35,258 bases of DNA from Caldithrix sp. (GTDB taxonomy: Bacteria; Zhuqueibacterota; Zhuqueibacteria; Oceanimicrobiales; Oceanimicrobiaceae): assembly GCA_004356825.1 (NCBI GenBank), contig SMXC01000338.1:1-35258 (forward strand), written 5' to 3'. Shown in pieces: positions 15,801-24,478 of the stretch. The notes under the pieces are model-generated. The model worked only from the letters and a program-made list of their open reading frames with translations. It ran no database searches and was not told the origin of the DNA. Position 1 is the first letter of the stretch; each line of letters begins with the position of its first letter. The position numbers and the translations under genes are program-made.

Positions 15801-17165
15801 ATGTCATCCAATTCAAAAATTGAAAATATTCAGGATATTGTTAATAAGAATCTCTGCCATAGGTGCGGAACTTGCGTCGGCCTTTATCCCGACAAATTGG
15901 AGTTTGTTGACGTGCTTGACAGCTACAAAGTTAATGTAAAGTCTCCTTTAACCGCTGAAGAGAATCAGAATGTAATGAAATATTGCAGCGGTCATGAAGT
16001 TGATTTCCCGGAGTTGAACAAAACTTTGTTTGGCGCTGATTATAGTGCTAATAATTTCATAGGCCATCACGAGAAACTTTATATTGCGTTTGCCAAAGAT
16101 CAGGAAATACGATACAACTCGGCAAGCGGAGGGATACTATCCCTTCTTCTGATCTATTTGCTCGAGTCAAAGCAAGTTGACGGCGCGGTTGTTTTGGGGA
16201 TGGATCCTGACCAGCCCTGGCGGGTTAAGCCTTTTATCGCGAAAACCCGAAAAGAAGTGATGCAGTCTGCACAAAGCAAATATGTGATCAGCAGTGTCAA
16301 CGAAATACTACCTGAAATCCTGGATTTCGATGGTACTCTTGCCTATGTTGGCTTGCCGTGTCAGGTGCATTCATTAAGAAAAATGATGCTCGACAACCAA
16401 TTTGATCTTTCAAAAATAAAATACATATTTGGGCCCTATTGCGGCAACACCCTTCACTATTCTTCTTTAAAAAGTTTTTTAAAGAAAATGAATGTCCATG
16501 ATGTTTCAGAAATTAAAGAGCTGAATTTCAGGTATGGCGAATGGCCTGGGAATATGCGCGTCCTGACAAAATCTGGTGATGAATTTCTCATGCCGAAATT
16601 TCATGCCAACTATTTGATCCCTTTTCATATTGAATCCAGATGCTTGACTTGTACGGATCTGTCAAATGAATTCACGGACATTTCGAGTGGGGATGCATGG
16701 GCGCCCAAGTATGAGGAAAGAGGCAAAGGATTTTCCATCATGGTGGTTCGCAGCCAAAAAGGCAAACAACTGGTCGACGAACTCGTGGAGAAATCCCTGG
16801 TAGACGTCGTGGAAATTGAGCGCAATAAAGCAGTTGAGATGCATTCTCACGGCTATGATCTTAAGAAGAGGGGTGCTTTCTTACGAATTTCCTTTCTAAA
16901 GAAACTGCACAGAGCTGTCCCCCAATATGGGTATGAAGTCAAAACCTCCAATTCGACCAGAGTTGTATTTGAACTTGTTTTAGATTCTTTATTCTGGATC
17001 TGCAAACTGAAAATATCCAGATATATAATTGATCTGATTCCTCATAAAGTTGTCGGTAAAATATTTGAAAAGACCAGAAAAGTTTGGAAACGTATAACCA
17101 AGGAGATTAAGAAAAAAGATTTAGTTGAAGAACCTGAAAATTCTCAGGAAGCCGCAAACAGTTAA
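15801..17165 (+). CDS. FrhB/FdhB-family iron-sulfur flavoprotein (F420 hydrogenase/dehydrogenase beta subunit-like)
   Basis: The 454-residue protein begins with a ferredoxin-like segment, CHRCGTCVGLYP (19-30), then the family core: YNSASGGILS, AQSKYVIS, YVGLPCQVHSLRKM, IFGPYCGNT, and CLTCTDLSNEFTDISSGDAW in the C-terminal half. The first cluster motif has Cys19, Cys22 and Cys25, but the expected fourth Cys before Pro is Tyr29. A basic C-terminal tail is present. Known members of this superfamily move electrons between F420 or FAD and iron-sulfur centres, or reduce plant and bacterial chlorophyll intermediates; many homologs of unknown role lie in polysaccharide loci, often beside pyruvyl or methyltransferases. 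Redox modification of a sugar or its lipid carrier is an inference. ATG 15801 follows the methyltransferase stop by 2 bases. Confidence 0.85.
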   Translation: MSSNSKIENIQDIVNKNLCHRCGTCVGLYPDKLEFVDVLDSYKVNVKSPLTAEENQNVMKYCSGHEVDFPELNKTLFGADYSANNFIGHHEKLYIAFAKDQEIRYNSASGGILSLLLIYLLESKQVDGAVVLGMDPDQPWRVKPFIAKTRKEVMQSAQSKYVISSVNEILPEILDFDGTLAYVGLPCQVHSLRKMMLDNQFDLSKIKYIFGPYCGNTLHYSSLKSFLKKMNVHDVSEIKELNFRYGEWPGNMRVLTKSGDEFLMPKFHANYLIPFHIESRCLTCTDLSNEFTDISSGDAWAPKYEERGKGFSIMVVRSQKGKQLVDELVEKSLVDVVEIERNKAVEMHSHGYDLKKRGAFLRISFLKKLHRAVPQYGYEVKTSNSTRVVFELVLDSLFWICKLKISRYIIDLIPHKVVGKIFEKTRKVWKRITKEIKKKDLVEEPENSQEAANS

Positions 17166-17186
17166 GGCAAAACAATTACTAAAAAA

Positions 17187-17316
17187 GAACACAGAGTTCA
17201 GACATCGAAAAAGAAATTTAGAAGACAAAATCATCGGAACATCGTAAAAATAAAATTAATTCTCTGTGATTTCTATGCTACTCGTGTCCATCTTATCTTT
17301 TGTCTTTTTAATTAAT
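17187..17316. repeat. Degenerate imperfect palindromic intergenic element
   Basis: The gap between 17165 and 17330 holds CACAGAG at 17190-17196 with CTCTGTG at 17262-17268, and AGACAAAA at 17223-17230 with TTTTGTCT at 17298-17305. The text resembles the 'ACACAGAG ... CTCTGTG' intergenic elements seen in many environmental genomes, here worn down. I cannot verify copy number from one window. It may also contain the promoter of the 17330 gene, but no clear boxes are present. Confidence 0.35.
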
Positions 17317-17329
17317 TTTAGTTGAAATT

Positions 17330-18274
17330 GTGAACAAACACCTAAAAAAACTAAAGAACCTGATCGGGCCGGTCATTCTCGTCTATTTTCTGGTGAAGAT
17401 TGATTTTGGCGCATTGAAAGAAGTTTTGACTGGAATCGATCCTATCTTCTTTGCCGCTCTGACGATCTTCTTTCCCATGATGATGATAAAAACTTACCGG
17501 TGGCTTGTGCTACTGAGAAATTTCGGAATCAATATAGATTTTTCGAATTTGTTTAACCTGAATTTGAAAGGCGTCTTGTACGGTTCAATCACTCCGGGCC
17601 GATTAGGAGAAATTTCCAAAGGCTATATGCTTGGGAAAATGAAATACCCTTTGTCCTCGTCAATTGTCTCCGCCGTTCTCGACCGGGTTGTGGATATATT
17701 TTTCTTGCTGGGTTTTGGGCTATTTGGCTTTTTATTTTTTTATAAAGAACTTCAAATAGACGTTGTTCTCCTGCTCGTTCTTATAGGGGGAATTGCTGCT
17801 ATCTCAACGTTTTTAATAAAGTCGCAACTCCGCTCAAAAATTGCAACGTTTATTAGAAAGAAATTTAAAGATGATGATGGAGACGTTATCGAATCTCTAA
17901 AAAAAATCAAGAAAAGTAAAATGTTGGTTCTAGCCGCTTTATCAATACTGGCCTGGGTATTGTATTTCTATGAAATATTTTTATTCAGCGAGTCCCTTTC
18001 TATCGAAGTGGATGCAATCTTTCTGGTTTCTGCGATTAGCGCTTCCACGATAATTTCTATATTACCCATCTCAATTCTTGGAATAGGAACGCGTGACGCG
18101 ACTTTGATTTTTCTTTTTTCAATGAAAGGGATTGCAACGGAAAAAACTTTAGCGTTGTCATTTCTTATTTTATTGATGTTCGGTTTTAATATTTTGGGCT
18201 GTTATCTTTACTCGTTAGTTTATGAGTTAAGAAATTACAAAAACTATAATATGATATCAAAAGGAGAGTGTTAA
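17330..18274 (+). CDS. Second flippase-like LPG_synthase_TM protein
   Basis: The 314-residue polytopic protein starts at GTG 17330. It carries the family signatures YGSITPGRLGEISKGYML, a D-R-V motif in VSAVLDRVVDIFFLLG, and LPISILGIGTRDATLIFLF near the C-terminus, with about eight membrane helices. It is the same family as the product of 2659-3639, but the two are clearly diverged (for instance ITPGRLGE here is STISLDLF there), so they are not a recent duplication. The role in moving or using lipid-linked substrates is proposed for the family. The next gene begins 2 bases after the stop. Confidence 0.82.
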   Translation: MNKHLKKLKNLIGPVILVYFLVKIDFGALKEVLTGIDPIFFAALTIFFPMMMIKTYRWLVLLRNFGINIDFSNLFNLNLKGVLYGSITPGRLGEISKGYMLGKMKYPLSSSIVSAVLDRVVDIFFLLGFGLFGFLFFYKELQIDVVLLLVLIGGIAAISTFLIKSQLRSKIATFIRKKFKDDDGDVIESLKKIKKSKMLVLAALSILAWVLYFYEIFLFSESLSIEVDAIFLVSAISASTIISILPISILGIGTRDATLIFLFSMKGIATEKTLALSFLILLMFGFNILGCYLYSLVYELRNYKNYNMISKGEC

Positions 18275-18276
18275 AT

Positions 18277-19299
18277 ATGGCAACTTATTTAGTTACCGGC
18301 GGCGCAGGTTTCATTGGCTCAAACATCGTTGAAGAATTATTACGAAGAAAACAAAAAGTACGAATTTTGGATAATTTTTCAACTGGTAAAAGAGAAACTG
18401 TAGAGTTTCTGATGGAGAAAGCTTCAAAGCTTCAAAGTTCTAATGGTAAAAAAAGCAATAGAAACGGAAATGCAAATTTAGAAATGTTTGAGGGCGATCT
18501 CCGTTCTTATCATATCGTAAGAGAAGTTGTAGAAGGTGTTGATTATATCCTGCATCAAGGTGCGCTTCCATCCGTTCCACGGTCGATTGGCGATCCAATA
18601 ACTTCAAATGAAGTCAACGTGGTTGGAACTTTGAATATCCTAAATGCTGCCAAGGATGCCAAAGTTCGCAGGATTGTTTATGCTTCCTCTTCTTCTTGTT
18701 ATGGTGATTTGGCGCAACTGCCAAAAACCGAGGATATGCTTCCGAATCCCCTTTCTCCGTATGCCGTTTCTAAACTTGCGGCTGAGAAATATTGTCAGGT
18801 CTTCTACAAATTGTATAACCTGGAAACCGTCTCGGTCAGGTATTTTAATGTTTTTGGACCGCGTCAGGATCCCACCTCGCAATACTCAGCAGTGATTCCA
18901 AAGTTTATCAGCATTATGATGCGTGGCAAAGCCCCGGTCATTTACGGAGATGGTGAGCAGTCGCGTGATTTTACGTACGTTCAAAATGTCGTTGAGGCCA
19001 ACTTGCTGGCCTGCGAAACAGAACAGGAAGATGTCACCGGTGAAGTTTTTAATATTGCTTACGGAAAAAGAATTACCCTTAATGATCTGGTTGCAAAAAT
19101 TAATGGGGTCTTAGAAACGACGATAAAGCCAATTTATGCTGAGCCCAGAGCCGGTGATGTAAAGCATTCTCTGGCAAATATTGGCAAAGCCAGACAATTC
19201 TTAGACTATGATCCCAAGTTCGATTTTGATCAAGGCCTTAAGATGACCATTGACACCATGAGAAAACCTGAAGTTGAAGAATATGCTAAAGAGAGTTAG
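18277..19299 (+). CDS. NAD-dependent nucleotide-sugar 4-epimerase (WbpP/GalE-like SDR)
   Basis: The start is ATG 18277 with GGAG at 18263-18266; an in-frame GTG at 18268 is too close to that site. The 340-residue enzyme has TGGAGFIGSN (6-15), the acidic NFSTGKRE segment, a catalytic triad typical of extended SDR epimerases with SSSSCYG and PYAVSKLAAEK (Tyr-x3-Lys), and GPRQDPTSQYSAVIPKFI with SRDFTYVQNVV, both typical of UDP-hexose and UDP-N-acetylhexosamine 4-epimerases such as WbpP. An asparagine- and lysine-rich insertion lies near residues 50-66. It should act in the cytoplasm on a UDP-sugar; the exact sugar is uncertain. It overlaps the next gene at its end. Confidence 0.87.
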   Translation: MATYLVTGGAGFIGSNIVEELLRRKQKVRILDNFSTGKRETVEFLMEKASKLQSSNGKKSNRNGNANLEMFEGDLRSYHIVREVVEGVDYILHQGALPSVPRSIGDPITSNEVNVVGTLNILNAAKDAKVRRIVYASSSSCYGDLAQLPKTEDMLPNPLSPYAVSKLAAEKYCQVFYKLYNLETVSVRYFNVFGPRQDPTSQYSAVIPKFISIMMRGKAPVIYGDGEQSRDFTYVQNVVEANLLACETEQEDVTGEVFNIAYGKRITLNDLVAKINGVLETTIKPIYAEPRAGDVKHSLANIGKARQFLDYDPKFDFDQGLKMTIDTMRKPEVEEYAKES

Positions 19300-20575
19300 C
19301 CTGTTTTTTAAAAGTATACCACTGTTCACGAAGAAAAGACTTTTTCTTCTGATCTTTATCTCAGCGTTTGTCATTCGGTTTGCTTACATAATGACGTTGG
19401 AGAATAAGTGGTACTACTACGATACCGTTCACTGGGATAAGGCGGCAACTTCAATTCTAAATGGAGAAGGTTTTGGTAGCGGATACTCCTTTTCCAATCT
19501 TGGTTTTGATGAAGAATATGGCCTGGAACCCGCATACCCGGTTTTCCTTGCCGGAATTTATGGTCTCTTTGGTCGAAATTTCGTGATTGTTCGAATTTTT
19601 CAATGTCTAATGGGCGCTGGGGTTTGTTATTTAGTGTTCCTGATCGGCGCCAAAGTGTTTAACCGAAACGCCGGAACCATCGGGTCAGCCATCGCTGTTT
19701 TTTTCCCCTTGCATATTTTCATTTCAGGAATGCTGTATCCGACGTTGCTTTTTACGTTTTTGACGGCCTTGACGGTTTTTTTCCTGATAAAAATAACTGA
19801 AAGCGATGGCCATCTCTATCCGATTCTTGCAGGTCTGTTTTTGGCGCTTGCAACTCAAACGATACCAATCATTTTTGCATTCTATCCACTTGCAGCGATT
19901 TGGCTTTTGCTGTTTGAAAAAAAAACAAAAGTGCAAAAATGGCAGCATTTGCTGGTGACGTTTTCAATTGCATTCTTGACGTTACTGCCCTGGACGATTA
20001 GGAACTACCTGGTGTTTGAAAAAATCGTGCCGGTTCGGGCAGCCTTTGCGGACGATTTATTAAAAGTAAAAGTAACCGTTGATTCCGATAGCGTCGATCT
20101 CTATAAAGACGAAGTTGAAAACTCCGGAATCGACCCGGCTGAATTGGAGCGCCAAATTGCATCCATGCAAAACAAAGGTTTCTTGGGTAAGGTTCAAAGC
20201 ATTATTTTCGATAATCCTGGAAAGTTTCTAAAAAGGTATTCCCGTGAGTTGGTCCACTTTTGGATTCCATACCCTGATCCGGATAGAGTCAAAACGAAGA
20301 ATAAATTTCTGAGTACATTTACAAAATGGATGAGTATTGTTTCCTTCGGACCGGTTCTTATTTTCGGTATAATTGGAGTATGGGCATCGAGGCAGCGCTT
20401 CCGAATCAGCTTACTTCTTGTTTTTATGATAATGTCTTTTGCCTTTGCTTATTCTTTTTTTATGACACAGATTCGATATCGTATTCCAATTGAGCCCTAC
20501 ATTATTATTTTTGCAGGATCCGGTTTGTTGGTTTCTGTAGAAAAACTAAAAAAAGTTTTTTCCGTAAACGCCTGA
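19283..20575 (+). CDS. Second GT39-like integral membrane glycosyltransferase
   Basis: From ATG 19283 (TTG 19274 is the alternative) the protein has 430 residues and overlaps the epimerase gene by 17 bases. It has about ten membrane helices. The large first loop contains YDTVHWDKAATSILNG and, further on, LEPAYPVFLAGIYGLFG, a pattern typical of the PMT_2/GT39 group of dolichyl- or polyprenyl-phosphate-sugar-dependent transferases. The acidic Asp in DTVHWD is in the expected place. FISGMLYPTLLFTFLTAL and LLPWTIRNYLVF also match the family. It probably transfers a sugar to the growing glycan, or to a protein or lipid, outside the cytoplasmic membrane. Acceptor unknown. Confidence 0.8.
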   Translation: MLKRVSLFFKSIPLFTKKRLFLLIFISAFVIRFAYIMTLENKWYYYDTVHWDKAATSILNGEGFGSGYSFSNLGFDEEYGLEPAYPVFLAGIYGLFGRNFVIVRIFQCLMGAGVCYLVFLIGAKVFNRNAGTIGSAIAVFFPLHIFISGMLYPTLLFTFLTALTVFFLIKITESDGHLYPILAGLFLALATQTIPIIFAFYPLAAIWLLLFEKKTKVQKWQHLLVTFSIAFLTLLPWTIRNYLVFEKIVPVRAAFADDLLKVKVTVDSDSVDLYKDEVENSGIDPAELERQIASMQNKGFLGKVQSIIFDNPGKFLKRYSRELVHFWIPYPDPDRVKTKNKFLSTFTKWMSIVSFGPVLIFGIIGVWASRQRFRISLLLVFMIMSFAFAYSFFMTQIRYRIPIEPYIIIFAGSGLLVSVEKLKKVFSVNA

Positions 20576-20582
20576 ATTTGAT

Positions 20583-21938
20583 ATGCCAAGCAGTGGAGTT
20601 AAAAATATTCAACGGGCATTATTATTCCTTTTAGTGTTTTTAGCCCCGTTAAAAATCGGCTGGATTTTTCGACATCACAATGGAATTTTTATAGCGGATG
20701 CGCCATTGTTTTTCCTGTTGCTGCTGGCATTCTCACCAAGTATCAAATTCAAGTTTCATTGGAAACTTCCCATGCTCGGTTTTATTGTGTGGTGTACCTT
20801 GACCGGGGTGTTTGCTGAAAGATTTGATATTGTCTTTAGTGAAGTAACGAGATTTGCACGTGCTTACCTGGCTTTTTTGTGTGTGATAAATTTCACTCGC
20901 GCAAAAAAGGATATCGACATTGTTTTTTACGCTATTCTTTCCGCATTTACTCTCGAAAGCCTCATTGGTTTTCTGGAATGGCGAAGAGGATTTTTGGGCT
21001 TAACTTTTCTCGGAGAAGATAGTTTTTACTTCCGAGTCGGAGGCTTTTTTGTCCATCCTAATATCTTCGCTGATTACCTGATCTTTTTTCTGCCGGTTCT
21101 TTTACGTCTTTTTATATTTCACAAGCACAGGAAGATTACCCGAAATATTCTTTACGGCATCTTGTTTCTAATTGCTTCAGGCGCTCTATTCGCGACACTT
21201 TCAAGAGGTGCCTGGCTGAGCTTCGCCGGAGCAATCGTTCTTATGATGCTCTTCACTCTTTTTAAGATTAAGTTCTATCCGAAAATTGTGAGCGGATTTG
21301 CGGTTATGGCGCTTTTGGCTACCGTCGCTGCGATTCATTACACACCAACAATTCTAAATCAATTTCAAGCCGACCATCGCGAGAGTGCAGCTTCAGTTAG
21401 AATGCCCTTGAATAAGATCGCCCTGCAAATGATCAAAGACCACGGTGTTTTCGGCGTGGGGCTAGGCAATTATACGGAACATACCCATAAATATGCGGAG
21501 GCGGCAGTAAGCGATGACCATCACTATTGGGAATTACTGCAGGTCGTTCATAACACATTTTTACTTAATCTTGCCGAAGCAGGAGTCCCTGGATTTTTGC
21601 TTTATTTGTGGATGTTGGTGCTTATTTTTAAACACGGTAAAAAGGCCACAGATAACAGCGACCCCTTTATTTCAAACGTTGCACTTGGGTTTTTGACGGG
21701 TTTTCTTGCCATGTTGGTCGCATTTATTGCCGGACCGGATGGCCGCAACCATCAAATCCAGATGGTTTTTTGGATTTACGCCGGGGTCCTATTCAATTTT
21801 AGTAGAATGAAGGATCCCCGAAAAATTTCAAAGAAAAAAGTGAGACGACCTGTGATTCAAGATCCGCGGCAAGTTCGAACTGTAAATGTAAACAATCAAT
21901 CTCAAACCGGAGAAAGTTTATGGCAGCCAAACCGATAA
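20583..21938 (+). CDS. O-antigen ligase / Wzy-type polymerase-like membrane protein
   Basis: The 451-residue protein has about eleven membrane helices and the marks of the Wzy_C/WaaL family: FFVHPNIFADYLIFFLPVLL, the LATLSRGAWLSFAGA segment just inside a helix, and the large extracytoplasmic loop containing GVGLGNYTEHT and VVHNTFLLNLAEAGVPGF, with the H-N-x-x-x-x-x-L-x-E-x-G pattern typical of these enzymes. The tail after the last helix is hydrophilic and basic. It would join or polymerise repeat units carried on undecaprenyl diphosphate at the outer face of the membrane. Whether it is polymerase or ligase cannot be decided from sequence. Its 3' end overlaps the next GT2 gene by 19 bases. 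Confidence 0.82.
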   Translation: MPSSGVKNIQRALLFLLVFLAPLKIGWIFRHHNGIFIADAPLFFLLLLAFSPSIKFKFHWKLPMLGFIVWCTLTGVFAERFDIVFSEVTRFARAYLAFLCVINFTRAKKDIDIVFYAILSAFTLESLIGFLEWRRGFLGLTFLGEDSFYFRVGGFFVHPNIFADYLIFFLPVLLRLFIFHKHRKITRNILYGILFLIASGALFATLSRGAWLSFAGAIVLMMLFTLFKIKFYPKIVSGFAVMALLATVAAIHYTPTILNQFQADHRESAASVRMPLNKIALQMIKDHGVFGVGLGNYTEHTHKYAEAAVSDDHHYWELLQVVHNTFLLNLAEAGVPGFLLYLWMLVLIFKHGKKATDNSDPFISNVALGFLTGFLAMLVAFIAGPDGRNHQIQMVFWIYAGVLFNFSRMKDPRKISKKKVRRPVIQDPRQVRTVNVNNQSQTGESLWQPNR

Positions 21939-22972
21939 TTTCTGTAATTATTGTAACCTATAACCGACTGGGCGCTCTCAAAAGATGCTTGGATGCACTG
22001 AAAGATCAAACCCTCGCTCAAACAAAATACGAAGTCGTTATTGTTGACGATGGCAGTAGTGACGGCACAATCGAATATTTAAAGAAACTCAAATGGCACG
22101 GAAAACCTGGGGTGAAATGTTTTTTTAACGAGCACAAGGGTTATGTAGATGCCAGGAATTTCGGCGTCACCAAAGCTAGCGGTAAATACGTTTCTTTTAC
22201 CGATGACGACTGTGTCCCCGAAGGGCAGTGGCTTGAGAAGGTCATTGAGACTTTTGATACGAATGAAGAAATCGGCGTAGTTGGGTCGGTGACCAAAGTT
22301 GCATTTCATAATAAATTATTTGCGCCGCTTAACCAGGCTCTTAGAAAAAAACAGCCTGAGCAGGAAACAATGGATATAAATATAATCGAAGGCGAAACCG
22401 GTTTCGTTGGTTTGAAACCGTTCAGCGGCTGTAACATACATATTAAAAAAGAGATATTCGATGAATTGGGTGGTTTCGATTTGAGCATCGGCCCGGCTGA
22501 AGATTTGGATTTTCTCTACCGCTACCTGAAAGCCGGCGGCAAAGCAGCGCACCGCAAAGATTTGTTTGTAGACCATTTTGAACGCGACGACCTGAAATCG
22601 ATGTTTAAACGCTGGTTCACTTTTGGCAAATGCGACTCTGAAATGGTATCCCGGCATTTACGCTCAAAATTTTCTCTGGAGATTAATTTATTGCACGGAA
22701 TCGTGAATTATCGTTTTATCAAATTTCCGTTCCCAATCGGCGTTTATTTCCAGTTTAATCTTTTTAAGCTTGTCCTTGGATTGGTTATTCTATCGCTTTT
22801 CGTACCTAAGCTTGGTTTGGCTTTTCTACTGTTGCTGATTACCGGACTGTTCATAAAGCAGGGCGATCCGAAAGTCACCGCGAGTTTTTTACTTTATTCT
22901 CTTTACCTGGAAGCCAGCTATACCATTGGCGCTTTCTGGGGTTCGATTCGAAGAGGAGTCATTTGTTTGTAA
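21920..22972 (+). CDS. Family 2 glycosyltransferase
   Basis: The 350-residue protein has a typical inverting GT2 domain: SVIIVTYNRLGALKRCLDAL, VVIVDDGSSDGT, FTDDDCVPEGQW as the DxD region, and GPAEDLDFLYRYLKAGG, which holds the E-D motif of the catalytic base. Two hydrophobic segments follow near residues 277-313, so the enzyme is held at the inner membrane. ATG 21920 has GGAGAAAG upstream. The product probably adds one sugar of the repeat unit; donor unknown. The stop codon TAA is followed at once by the ATG of the flippase gene. Confidence 0.87.
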   Translation: MAAKPIISVIIVTYNRLGALKRCLDALKDQTLAQTKYEVVIVDDGSSDGTIEYLKKLKWHGKPGVKCFFNEHKGYVDARNFGVTKASGKYVSFTDDDCVPEGQWLEKVIETFDTNEEIGVVGSVTKVAFHNKLFAPLNQALRKKQPEQETMDINIIEGETGFVGLKPFSGCNIHIKKEIFDELGGFDLSIGPAEDLDFLYRYLKAGGKAAHRKDLFVDHFERDDLKSMFKRWFTFGKCDSEMVSRHLRSKFSLEINLLHGIVNYRFIKFPFPIGVYFQFNLFKLVLGLVILSLFVPKLGLAFLLLLITGLFIKQGDPKVTASFLLYSLYLEASYTIGAFWGSIRRGVICL

Positions 22973-24469
22973 ATGCAAGAGGACTCCCAAAAACTAGCTA
23001 AGAATTTTAAACAAGCGCCGATCTGGCAGATTCTTGATCAAGGCGCCGGGCGCTTTGTCCGAATCGCCGCATCCGTTGCTTTAGCGAGAATTCTTTTTCC
23101 GGACGACTTCGGCATTTATGCGCTTTCGTTAAGCATCCTGGAATTGGCACGTTTGTCGGTCAATTTCGGAGTCGGGTCAGCGATTGTGCAAACCTCCGAT
23201 TCTCCGGACTCGTTCGTCAATTCCGCTTTCTGGACCAACCTCGGCGCTTCGGCGCTGATGTTTATCAATGTGCTCATCTTTGCTTTCCTCGCTGCAAGAA
23301 TATTCGGGCAACCGGTCTTGATGTACACTGCGCCCGTACTCGGAATTACATTGTTGACCGGCGGCTTCGCTCATATTAATCAAAGTTTGCTGATCCGAAC
23401 CCTCGAATTTAAAACATTGGCCAAAGCCTCGGTTTCAAAGCTGGCAGTAGAGAGCGTTGCGTCAATTGGTTTTGCTGTGGCCGGCTTTGGGGTTTGGTCT
23501 TTTATTCTGGGCTACGTTTTAGGGGATGTGGTTCAGTCCATGTTAATTTGGTTCTCAACCGAGTGGCGGCCCGATTGGAAGCCGAATTTTCAGTATCCGC
23601 GAAAATTTTGGAAATTCGGGGCCAATATTTTTTTATTTTGTTTGTCAACGTATTTGTTGGAGTTTATGCCGACTTTTATCGTGGGTCGGATTACCGACGT
23701 TTTTGTCCTCGGCTTGTTTTCATTTGCCTGGCGGCAGAGCCGCTGGATCGGTGATATCCCGAAACTGATCGGTAAGAATATGCTCTTTCCGGCTTTCTCA
23801 AGACTGCAGTCGAATTTCGAGGAATTCGAGAAACTCTATGATCGCTGGCTGCGGTTTATGCTCGTTTGGGGCGCGCCGATTTTTATTGCTCAGTTTGTGT
23901 TCTCGCCTTTGTATGTGCCGGCCATTTTTGGAGCGAAATGGGCGCCAGCTATAACCGGATTACAACTCCTGGTTGTGATGGCATTTATCGAAATCACATT
24001 TTACGTACCGCATTCAGAGGCAGTGACGGCCCGAGGAAGAGTTGAAAAAAATGTTTATTGGCGAATGATTGAAGCACTAGCGCTTGGCATCACGCTGATT
24101 TTTGTTTCAAGTAAAGGACCGACTGCGATTGCCGCGGGTATTTTGGTTGTTCGAGCCGGAGTTATGCCTTTCTATTTATTTCAGACACGCGCTTTTGTTG
24201 GAATAAAATTCAAGCCGCTTCTGAAAAGCGTTCGCCCGGCTTTGGTTTTATGCTGTGCGGGGTGGGTGGGCGGTTTAACAGTTTACAAGTTTAGCTCTGA
24301 GATTCATTTTCTAGTTTTGATTGGCCTCGGTGTTGTTAGTGCAGTCCTCTGGGTTTTCTTGAGTTTGCGATTTGCACCTGAAATCAAAAAACTTTTTTCG
24401 GAAGCCTCAAAGATGCTTTCCGCGCGTTTTAACACCTCAAAACAAATAGTGGCATTAACTTCGGAGTAA
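22973..24469 (+). CDS. Wzx-like lipopolysaccharide/polysaccharide flippase
   Basis: The 498-residue protein has twelve or more hydrophobic segments and belongs to the MOP superfamily branch that includes WzxC and TuaB (Polysacc_synt_3 type). Recognisable pieces are GAGRFVRIAASVALARILFPDDFGIYALSLSI at the N-terminus and a middle part with SFAWRQSRWIGDIP and FPAFSRLQSNFEEF. It should flip the lipid-linked oligosaccharide to the outer face of the cytoplasmic membrane for the polymerase/ligase encoded two genes upstream. It starts at the base immediately after the preceding stop codon. Confidence 0.87.
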   Translation: MQEDSQKLAKNFKQAPIWQILDQGAGRFVRIAASVALARILFPDDFGIYALSLSILELARLSVNFGVGSAIVQTSDSPDSFVNSAFWTNLGASALMFINVLIFAFLAARIFGQPVLMYTAPVLGITLLTGGFAHINQSLLIRTLEFKTLAKASVSKLAVESVASIGFAVAGFGVWSFILGYVLGDVVQSMLIWFSTEWRPDWKPNFQYPRKFWKFGANIFLFCLSTYLLEFMPTFIVGRITDVFVLGLFSFAWRQSRWIGDIPKLIGKNMLFPAFSRLQSNFEEFEKLYDRWLRFMLVWGAPIFIAQFVFSPLYVPAIFGAKWAPAITGLQLLVVMAFIEITFYVPHSEAVTARGRVEKNVYWRMIEALALGITLIFVSSKGPTAIAAGILVVRAGVMPFYLFQTRAFVGIKFKPLLKSVRPALVLCCAGWVGGLTVYKFSSEIHFLVLIGLGVVSAVLWVFLSLRFAPEIKKLFSEASKMLSARFNTSKQIVALTSE

Positions 24470-24478
24470 TTTGATTAA

